A stretch of 64,000 bases of DNA, taken from the NCBI RefSeq assembly GCF_016881065.1, contig NZ_WXYN01000004.1, positions 167,438 through 231,437 on the forward strand. The letters are read 5' to 3'. Every line of letters starts with the position of its first letter. Within the stretch, counting starts at the first letter, position 1. The DNA is from Planococcus soli. GTDB taxonomy: Bacteria; Bacillota; Bacilli; Bacillales_A; Planococcaceae. Positions 25,701 through 31,225 of the stretch are shown piece by piece. The notes beneath the pieces were generated by a model, which worked only from the letters and a program-made list of their open reading frames with translations, ran no database searches and was not told where the DNA came from. Both the position numbers and the translations under genes were made by a program.

Positions 25701-25856
25701 CCACAAGACATTCCGTACATCGACGACTTGATTGGTAGTTTGGATTTTTCAGCTGCAACAAAAAAACAAGGCGCCAATCAACTCATGCATAATTTTGCTT
25801 TAACACCTTATCTGACAAAGGTTGTGCCGCGGATTAAATCGAAATTTAAATCATGA
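22770..25856 (+). CDS. hsdR: Type I restriction endonuclease and DNA translocase subunit
   Basis: The 1028-residue subunit carries an N-terminal PD-(D/E)XK nuclease (FDLVLLINGLPLINIEQKRAD, catalytic D...E-x-K about residues 150-162) followed by an SF2 motor: Walker A TTGSGKT (about 305), DEAH in FIIDEAHRTTMGQ (about 410), and a QAYSRTNRVYG motif VI. A C-terminal helical region binds the methylase core. It translocates unmodified DNA and cuts at a distance from the site. Starts 11 bp after hsdS behind a GGGGTG site; a strong terminator closes the operon. Length is normal for HsdR, and no damaging change is seen. Confidence 0.95.
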   Translation: MSNAPKNVSEASFQDRFVGKLKRFKWESPEELDGTKRKVTTNDLINHWRSELNRINVDQLESVPLTDNEFNQVMAQVNQITNSFEAAKLLAMEGSKGKIDGIYRDPNPRVTREQITLTIFKKAQVSGGDSSYTIAREVTTPNGNRFDLVLLINGLPLINIEQKRADKTFDEAYSQFKRYYQAGEYTLNFMAFSQMMVVTSEVATRYFATPKTVHDFNPSFLFHWANKDNIPVNNWEEVINQFLMIPMAHQMVGDYLVIDEAREEENRRHMLMRSYQVHALQAVEAAAFGWDNEDRIPHGGFVWHTTGSGKTITSFKTALFLSTRAGFDKVVFLVDRRELDSRTSENFKAYAAYESVSVDDTKYTYELRKIMHSPNNGIVVTTTFKLNSLVKDLMEANDTGLADKRIVFIIDEAHRTTMGQMMGTIKQYFNNNSLFFGYTGTPLFDENQAKGKINEKSELIDTTEKLFGPLIHQYTIEEAIADRNVLGFHVDYINTGEFKSYEDLRDQLIELLQNQNPDVDIKTLEREMQQLSDLDVEKAAKKAGLLAYYDETHIPSVVEEILTQWDAQSQNREFNAILTVAYKKRVLAYFEEFKKQMAERDIQLNIAMTFSFGSEEETERIDPVIIENMFKEYGAFTGIEFVGGDKKRGEDAYFEDVIERTTRGGSGRSPKNIDLVIVADQLLTGYDSKLLNTLYVDRSLELHGLIQAYSRTNRVYGSNKEFGTIINFQYPKITEEIVNIALKLYGSGGTSSKAIVEPYTTAVERLKLAFIEMVNTLPDPTNWQSIKPFEEEKKQFIQAYKEAAVQFNLVEQYYEYAWDDATFGMDERTWLQYIGAYRNLTFEEGEELPGTTAPTLAGKTKLAGSQIIDANHILNLIGSKATSTNGVQTVDAETLRIIHQEIAELSNFGEHEQAKLLKEFVVEELQPGNISSDIHFDQAFEDWKNGKKRVLIYEVADEWGINGKVLEKSIEAYSTTSPQDIPYIDDLIGSLDFSAATKKQGANQLMHNFALTPYLTKVVPRIKSKFKS

Positions 25857-25868
25857 AATAAAATACAG

Positions 25869-25898
25869 AAACGCTCACTAGAAAATAGTGAGCGTTTT
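25869..25898 (+). terminator. Terminator of the hsdMSR operon
   Basis: AAACGCTCACTA pairs with TAGTGAGCGTTT around a five-base loop, ending in TTTT. Confidence 0.9.
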
Positions 25899-26059
25899 AC
25901 TCTGCAACGGACTAGTCACTTATGTTGTATTACAATTAGAAAAATACTTCAATATCTATATTTTTATGAAATTTACAAGTTCATTAATTAATAATATATA
26001 GTTTTTTAATTAATCTATATCATATAATACCCTTTCAAAAACGATAGTTTATAAGAGGC

Positions 26060-26096
26060 AGAGAAGAAGGTTTAAATTTTCTTCTTGTCTCTTTTA
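26060..26096 (+). terminator. Hairpin between hsdR and the integrase
   Basis: AGAGAAGAAG pairs imperfectly with CTTCTTGTCTCT and runs into TTTTAC. The rest of 25900-26180 is AT-rich and shows no gene. Confidence 0.5.
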
Positions 26097-26180
26097 CTTT
26101 GTCTCATAATTCTTTTCAAAATCAATTTATCATAAATGTTGGCTCGTAATAATTTTGAAAAGAAATGAGGAGGAAGTAGA

Positions 26181-27076
26181 ATGTCAGATTTTGAACTAGT
26201 AATTCACCAAGAAACACTGGAAACCCAGAAGCGTTATCGTAACAGAAAAATTCATATTGAAAAAAGATGGAGGAGATTCCAAGACAATATGAAGGGGATA
26301 TTCGGAGGTACAAAGAATACTGCTGCAGTAGGGGCCAAGTAGTTGGAATAGAGGCTATGCTTGATTATTTATATATATCTTTGACCGAAAAAAGAATTAA
26401 AAAAACAACATGGGAACGGCGATTGGCAGCTATTAGAAAATACTTTAGCGTGATTCATAGAATAGAATTCAAAGGAGAGACTAGAGTTGCATATGAACTT
26501 TCAGCGATGCGGAAAATGTATCGGGAAGATCAATATGCACATTTACTTCAGGTACGAGGAAAGTCAGCCATTGATAAGAAGGAATTGACGACGACTCTTA
26601 ATAATCTTCCGATAAGAGCAAAGGCGATTTGTTTAGTTAACCTAGTAACCGCTAACAGACCCAATGAAATGGTTCGCTTGAAAATTCGAGATTTTGATCT
26701 GAAAAACAAATCTGTACATGTTTATTTGAAGAAGCAAAAAAGATGGCACACTAAAAGGCTTACGCAAGAAGTCATCAATGCAATCAACCTCTATATACGC
26801 GAATACTGCTTAAGGGCAGACGATTACTTCGTAGGAAGAGTGTATAAGAATGGACGCTATGAAAGCACTACAATCAGTGAAATAGGTTATTATAAAGCTT
26901 TGCAACGATGGACAGGGCTTACGGGATATAATTTCAGGAAAAGCCAAGTGATGGCAATGCACATAGCAGGAGCAGATTTGCCGACTATTGCGCAGCAAAC
27001 AGGACATCAATCACTTGAAACTTGGATTCAACACTATCTTACAGTATCTGAAATAACCGTAGACAAGTATTTATAG
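26181..27076 (+). pseudogene. Tyrosine recombinase/integrase with an apparent frameshift near its N-terminus
   Basis: A strong GAGGAGGAAG ribosome site precedes ATG 26181, whose frame runs MSDFELVIHQETLETQKRYR and then hits a stop near 26340. The -1 frame, open from about 26267, continues the protein: MEEIPRQYEGDIRRYKEYC, a SAM-like DNA-binding domain, then the catalytic domain with TANRPNEMVRL (first Arg), NFRKSQ (second Arg; His replaced by Asn), QQTGHQSLETW and the nucleophile Tyr in QHYL. The shift point lies at a run of six A (26260-26265). Either a mutation or error inactivated the gene, or frameshifting occurs at the A-run; the shorter product from 26267 has no ribosome site. It would catalyse site-specific integration or excision of the island. 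Confidence 0.7.
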
Positions 27077-27177
27077 ACATAGCATCGAAATAAACTTAAG
27101 AAATTGAAAATAAGAAAGGGCAACTGATTTCTTTGCGGTAGTCCTTTTCTACTTTGCAACAAGATTTCTACTCGTTT

Positions 27178-27199
27178 AAATAACTACTAGTAGTTATTT
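27178..27199. repeat. Perfect 22-bp palindrome downstream of the integrase
   Basis: The half AAATAACTACT is followed by its exact reverse complement. No T-run follows; it may be a protein-binding site or, less likely, part of a recombination site. Confidence 0.45.
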
Positions 27200-27220
27200 G
27201 ATTTACTTTAAAAGACACTC

Positions 27221-27261
27221 CCAACAAACGTCATTAAACGTTTTTAAAAGCTAAATGTTGG
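27221..27261. promoter_or_regulatory. Inverted repeat IR1 upstream of the AbiE genes
   Basis: A 41-bp element beginning CCAACAAACGTCATTAAACG and ending AAATGTTGG; the ends CCAACA/TGTTGG pair exactly. First of three related copies (27300, 27423). Confidence 0.55.
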
Positions 27262-27299
27262 ATAATGAAATTTAAATTTTATTATCTACAAACGTAAAA

Positions 27300-27340
27300 C
27301 CAACAAATGTCACTAAACGCATTCAAATGATTAATGTTGG
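27300..27340. promoter_or_regulatory. Inverted repeat IR2 upstream of the AbiE genes
   Basis: A 41-bp element beginning CCAACAAATGTCACTAAACG and ending TTAATGTTGG, homologous to IR1. Confidence 0.55.
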
Positions 27341-27422
27341 GTAGATAAAAAATATTATAAATAGCCATACAATAGAGTTTGATTAGTTTATAAAGAAATG
27401 TTAAAGTAATCTTATTGTTAAA

Positions 27423-27464
27423 CCAACAAACGTCATTATATTCAATTAAATGACGAATGTTTGG
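27423..27464. promoter_or_regulatory. Inverted repeat IR3 upstream of the AbiE genes
   Basis: A 42-bp element beginning CCAACAAACGTCATT and ending AATGACGAATGTTTGG; its arms pair best of the three (CGTCATT/AATGACG). A TATAAT box lies at 27511-27516, so the element sits just upstream of the likely promoter. AbiEi antitoxins are known to bind inverted repeats in their own promoter; assigning these repeats to it is inference. Confidence 0.55.
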
Positions 27465-27584
27465 TGGAGTAAAACGTTAGAAATTTAGTTTTTAATTAAA
27501 TTTTGGATACTATAATAGAGAAATAAATATTTGAAGTTACTCTTGCTTAGGATTGTGAGAATAAAAGAGAGGAGTAATGCGGAA

Positions 27585-28319
27585 ATGTCAGTTATGAAAG
27601 AAGAGGAAATAATTAAAAAATTTACCAATCGAAGATTTACAACAAAAGAGCTGTTTAAATTTTATAATGAACTAGAAAATGGTGAGTTGAAGCAAACAAC
27701 TTTTAGATGGAGAGTATACCATTTAAAAGAGCAAGGCGTAATTAGGAGTGTTTCGAGAGGCGTTTATGAAATAGGTCCCGAAAAGTTGTTTATACCGACT
27801 CTATCTAAGGATGCGAAACGGATATTTAGGAAACTGAAAAAAGAATTTCCGTATGTAGACTTTGTTATATGGGAAACAGAATGGCTCAATAATTTTATGG
27901 TTCATCAACCCAGCACAATGAATATAATTGTTGAAGTGGAATCTAATCTAATAAATGATGTTTTCAATTTTCTATACTTAAATGAAAAAAATGTTGTATT
28001 TGCACCCCGAGACAATACATCAGCTAGTTATATGTTGAAAGATGGATATAGCACAATCGTTTCGCCCTTAGTTTTGCACAAACCAACTATGCAATTAGAT
28101 AAATTTGTTATTCCCAAGATAGAAGCAATTATTGTAGATTTGTTTATCGATGAAATTATATTAATGCCATATCAAGGAAAAGAAAAAGCAAATATACTAG
28201 AAAATTTATTCAACGAATATACTGTTAAACGATCTACAATAAGGCAATATGCTGGCAAACGTGGTGTGTTAAACAAAGTATTAGGCTTTTTAAGTGAAGA
28301 AACTAACATTATTTTTTAA
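27585..28319 (+). CDS. abiEi: AbiEi-like antitoxin/repressor of a type IV toxin-antitoxin system
   Basis: ATG 27585 is preceded by AGAGGAG; upstream in-frame codons lack a site. The roughly 244-residue protein has an N-terminal winged-helix region (residues 5-60: KFTNRRFTTKELFKFYNEL, KQTTFRWRVYHLKEQGVIRS then VSRGVYEI) followed by an alpha/beta domain (LSKDAKRIFRKLKKEFPYVDF). This matches the AbiEi plan, in which the winged helix represses the operon and the C-terminal domain neutralises the toxin without stable binding. It lies 19 bp before the AbiEii gene. The family call relies on the pairing with an unmistakable AbiEii plus the winged-helix N-terminus. Confidence 0.75.
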   Translation: MSVMKEEEIIKKFTNRRFTTKELFKFYNELENGELKQTTFRWRVYHLKEQGVIRSVSRGVYEIGPEKLFIPTLSKDAKRIFRKLKKEFPYVDFVIWETEWLNNFMVHQPSTMNIIVEVESNLINDVFNFLYLNEKNVVFAPRDNTSASYMLKDGYSTIVSPLVLHKPTMQLDKFVIPKIEAIIVDLFIDEIILMPYQGKEKANILENLFNEYTVKRSTIRQYAGKRGVLNKVLGFLSEETNIIF

Positions 28320-28338
28320 CTGCATTGGAGGATATTAT

Positions 28339-29448
28339 ATGATTGCAACCAGAACATTTGAAAGTGAATGGATTAAAGAGCTTTCAATAAAATTGGGAAA
28401 AGAGAAACGAGGTAATCCGGAACTCATAGAAAAAGTAACTAAAGCTTTACACTTATTAGAATTACTAAGTCAAAGCGAACTTAGTTTTATTTTTAAAGGT
28501 GGAACATCGTTACTTTTACTATTAGATAATCTTCATAGATTTTCCATTGATATTGATATTATCGTTGAAAAGGAAAAGAATGACTTAACTATAAAAGAAC
28601 TAGAAAGAATAGCTAATGAATTAGTAGCAAAAAGCAGCATCTTCTATGAGTGGAAAGAAAACGAGAGAAAAGCGAATGATGTTCCAAAGTCCCACTATAA
28701 GTTTTATTATAAATCAGCAGTAAATCCATCGCAGCCACACTATATTCTTTTAGATGTTTTGTTTGAAAGCAGCCATTATGAAGAAACAGTCTTTAAAAGT
28801 ATCAAATGTGAATTTATTGATTATGAAGACCCCGAAATTCAAGTTAATATGCCTACTGTGGAAAGTATACTAGGAGATAAATTAACGGCTTTTGCACCGT
28901 TAACGACAGGGATACCCTACGCTAAAGGTAAAGAATTAGAAATTATAAAGCAACTCTTTGATATTGAAAATCTCTTTGATGAAGTTGAAAATTTAGAAAC
29001 AGTGGAACGCACATTTAGTCAATTCGCTGAACAAGAACTAAGGTACAGGAATAAAACTGAATTGAGTATAGAGAATGTGTTAGAAGATATATTTAACACG
29101 TCTTTAATTATTTGTGCACAAGGTTCGGTATGCAAAAAGGAATATGCTCAATTACAAGATGGTGTTAATCGAATTAAAGATTTTATCTTTAGTAAAAGTT
29201 ATCTTATGCGTGATGCTGTGGTTAGCGCATCAAAAGCTGCTTATTTAGCCCAATTGATTTTAAAAGAAAAATCGACTGTTGAGCGATTTAACAATAAAGA
29301 TATGTCCAGTTGGAAGGTTGATATACCTGTCAGTGTAAGACAAAGTGAAGATAATATTTGGCGGCCAAAAAATATTAATAATGTGAAAAAGAGTTCCCCG
29401 GAAGCTTATTTCTATATCTACAAAGCGCTGGAATTAAACAATCAATAA
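28339..29448 (+). CDS. abiEii: AbiEii-family nucleotidyltransferase toxin
   Basis: ATG 28339 has GGAGGA six bases upstream. The roughly 369-residue protein carries the AbiEii/DUF1814 nucleotidyltransferase signature: FIFKGGTSLLLLLDNLHRFS then IDIDIIV (GGTS and D-x-D, about residues 53-80), a later NMPTVESILGDKLTAFAP motif (about 178) and a helical C-terminus. Such toxins transfer nucleotides, in studied cases to RNA such as tRNA 3' ends, and cause growth arrest in infected cells. With the upstream AbiEi gene it forms a complete abortive-infection module. All core motifs appear intact. Confidence 0.88.
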   Translation: MIATRTFESEWIKELSIKLGKEKRGNPELIEKVTKALHLLELLSQSELSFIFKGGTSLLLLLDNLHRFSIDIDIIVEKEKNDLTIKELERIANELVAKSSIFYEWKENERKANDVPKSHYKFYYKSAVNPSQPHYILLDVLFESSHYEETVFKSIKCEFIDYEDPEIQVNMPTVESILGDKLTAFAPLTTGIPYAKGKELEIIKQLFDIENLFDEVENLETVERTFSQFAEQELRYRNKTELSIENVLEDIFNTSLIICAQGSVCKKEYAQLQDGVNRIKDFIFSKSYLMRDAVVSASKAAYLAQLILKEKSTVERFNNKDMSSWKVDIPVSVRQSEDNIWRPKNINNVKKSSPEAYFYIYKALELNNQ

Positions 29449-29526
29449 TAAGTTTCAGCGCAGGTTTATTTTTCTACGTTAAGGCCGGATAAAACTTTCC
29501 ATTTCTAATTCTTTTAGGTAACATAG

Positions 29527-29553
29527 CGGCCGGATTAATTACGGCCCTTTTTT
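29527..29553 (+). terminator. Terminator after the AbiE pair
   Basis: GGCCG pairs with CGGCC around a nine-base loop, followed by CTTTTTT. Confidence 0.7.
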
Positions 29554-29635
29554 AGGTGGCCGAGAATCGCTCGAAAGAAGTCTTAGTGTCTAAAGTTGCT
29601 CCGATAGTATATGTTAATTAGAATTAAGTTGCTTT

Positions 29636-29668
29636 TGTAAAAAGCCCCTCTACCTTATTTGTTAGAGG
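29636..29668 (-). terminator. Terminator of the leftward resolvase gene
   Basis: Read on the minus strand, CCTCTA pairs with TAGAGG and is followed by GGCTTTTTAC. Confidence 0.6.
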
Positions 29669-29701
29669 AAAGAACAGTAATTATTAAAAAGTTTCTTCTA
29701 T

Positions 29702-30319
29702 CTATAATAGTTTAACCATCTCTTCTTCAAATGCTTTTACCAATTTATAAAAACTAGTCTTTTTAACTCCGGCTTCCTGCATGGCTTCCACAGCTGTTAG
29801 CTCCTGAGCTTTCCATTTTCTATAAACCTCTTTGAACTCCTCTGAAACAAAAACCGTGGGTCTGCCAAACTGAATGCCATTTTGCAGCGCCAAGTCGATT
29901 CCTTCACGCTGCCGTTTCCGGATACGTTCCCGTTCCTCTTCAGCCATCCAGGAAAGAATCTGCAAAACCAAATCCGCAATGAATGTGCCCATGCTATCTT
30001 TATATTGAGTCGTATCCAATAACGGCATATCCAACACCACAATATCCGCTTCGATATTTTTTGTGAGGTCATTCCATTCCTGAAGAATCTCTTCTTTGTT
30101 CGGGCCAAACCGATCCAGTGAGTGGATATACAAGATATCACCTTTTCGAATAACCCGTTTCAGTAATTGATAGTTCGCGCGCTCAAAGTTTTTCCCACTT
30201 TGCTTATCCAAATAAATGTCCCGTTCAGTGATGCCCATTTTCCGCATGGCTTCCAATTGACGTCCTTCATTTTGATCTTTGCTGCTGACACGTATGTAAC
30301 CAAATTTGCGATGTTCCAT
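29702..30319 (-). CDS. Serine recombinase (resolvase/invertase family)
   Basis: The 205-residue protein has the resolvase catalytic domain: GYIRVSSKDQNEGRQLEAM with the nucleophile Ser at residue 12, DKQSGKNFERANYQLLKRVI, GDILYIHSLDRFG, and the E-helix MAEEERERIRKRQREGI, followed by GRPTV and a C-terminal helix-turn-helix (TAVEAMQEAGVKKTSFYKLV). Such enzymes resolve cointegrates or invert DNA at res-type sites through a 5'-phosphoserine link. An array of AGCGTTCGTAAA repeats lies just upstream (30359-30475) as expected for its binding region. No transposase gene is nearby, so it is either a plasmid/transposon leftover or a regulator of island rearrangement. Confidence 0.9.
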   Translation of the reverse strand: MEHRKFGYIRVSSKDQNEGRQLEAMRKMGITERDIYLDKQSGKNFERANYQLLKRVIRKGDILYIHSLDRFGPNKEEILQEWNDLTKNIEADIVVLDMPLLDTTQYKDSMGTFIADLVLQILSWMAEEERERIRKRQREGIDLALQNGIQFGRPTVFVSEEFKEVYRKWKAQELTAVEAMQEAGVKKTSFYKLVKAFEEEMVKLL

Positions 30320-30358
30320 AATTCACCTCGAAACAATTCTTTTCTCTAATTATAATTG

Positions 30359-30475
30359 AAAAGCGTTCGTAAAAGTGTATACAATTACGCGAACGTTCGT
30401 AAAGTCATTTGACACGTTTACGAACGCTCTTTATGGTCATTTTCGGCCCTTTTCAAAGCGTTCGTAAAAGTGTAC
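30359..30475. other. Putative res site and operator of the resolvase
   Basis: Five copies of a CGTTCGTAA-type motif in both orientations: AAAGCGTTCGTAAAAGTGTA near 30359 and again near 30455, TTACGCGAACG at about 30386, ACGTTCGTAAAG at about 30394, and TTTACGAACGC at about 30417. They pair into two or three inverted-repeat subsites, as in Tn3-type res sites, located upstream of the resolvase start, where they would also cover its promoter. Confidence 0.65.
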
Positions 30476-30588
30476 TTTAATGAATCACATTTTAATTAAA
30501 TAGATTAAAGAAGTTAAAGGGTGGGGAGAGTAAAATATAGAATAGTAATGAGAGTAGACTTTTAAGAAATTATAGAGAGAGAAATAGA

Positions 30589-30855
30589 ATGATTATAGAC
30601 ATAATTTTAGGTAATAATATTTATACAAAAATGTGGATAAACGATTTAAAAGAAAATGGTTCAGACCACATTATAGTAATTGATTATGAATACACTGAAG
30701 AATTCGTGGAGATAGTTGGTATCATTTATATGGCATCAATTTGTGCTAAGAGATATGTAAAGAGGTTTGATACAAAAAACTACTATAAATCTATGTATGC
30801 ATTTCCGGAGAAGCCCAGTGCTAAGTCTTCTTCAGATTATAAAGATAAGAAATGA
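30589..30855 (+). CDS. Small hypothetical protein
   Basis: An 88-residue protein with a hydrophobic middle (VEIVGIIYMASICAKRY) and a Ser/Lys tail; no family recognised. The ribosome site is weak (GAGAGAAA). It lies between the res-like region and the MazG-like gene, 43 bp before the latter, on the same strand. It may be genuine or a chance frame. Confidence 0.4.
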   Translation: MIIDIILGNNIYTKMWINDLKENGSDHIIVIDYEYTEEFVEIVGIIYMASICAKRYVKRFDTKNYYKSMYAFPEKPSAKSSSDYKDKK

Positions 30856-30898
30856 AAAAAAATACTGACATAATCTATATTTTAAAAGGAGTTTTCCT

Positions 30899-31225
30899 AT
30901 GCCTATCTATAACAAGCTAGTCCGTGATGCTATACCAGAAGTGATTGAGAAGACCGGCAAAGAATTTTCAACCCGTATTCTTGGGGAAGTTGAATATGAA
31001 GCTGAAGTGAAAAAGAAATTAAGCGAAGAACTAGAAGAGTATAAAGAAGCAGCAACTAATGAAGAAGCAATTGAAGAATTGGCTGACATCCTCGAACTTC
31101 TTCACGCAGCAACAAAAATCCACGGTTCTTCTTTTGAAGAGTTGGAAGGAGTACGCCAGGCAAAAGCAGAGAAGCGCGGGGGATTTGAAAAGCGGATCTT
31201 CCTAATTGAGGTTGAAGATGACTAA
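30899..31225 (+). CDS. MazG/PRA-PH-like nucleotide pyrophosphohydrolase
   Basis: A 108-residue all-helical protein beginning YNKLVRDAIPEVIEKTGKEF with the metal-binding pattern EELEEYKEA...EELADILELLHA (E-E-x-x-E then E-x-x-D), typical of the small phosphoribosyl-ATP pyrophosphohydrolase/MazG superfamily that splits NTPs to NMP and pyrophosphate. AAAGGAG lies upstream of the ATG. Its last eight bases overlap the start of the PLD-helicase, which suggests that the two proteins are made together. In several phage-defence contexts such enzymes alter nucleotide pools; that role here is a guess. Confidence 0.8.
   Translation: MPIYNKLVRDAIPEVIEKTGKEFSTRILGEVEYEAEVKKKLSEELEEYKEAATNEEAIEELADILELLHAATKIHGSSFEELEGVRQAKAEKRGGFEKRIFLIEVEDD

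Noticed and set aside
26260-26266. AAAAAAG as a classical -1 programmed frameshift heptamer in the integrase
   Set aside because: The heptamer is out of phase with the zero frame that classical slippage needs, so it is reported only as an A-run shift point.
27178-27464. A CRISPR array formed by the repeats before abiE
   Set aside because: Only three copies, unequal spacing (79 and 123 bp), each copy is itself an inverted repeat, and no cas genes are present.
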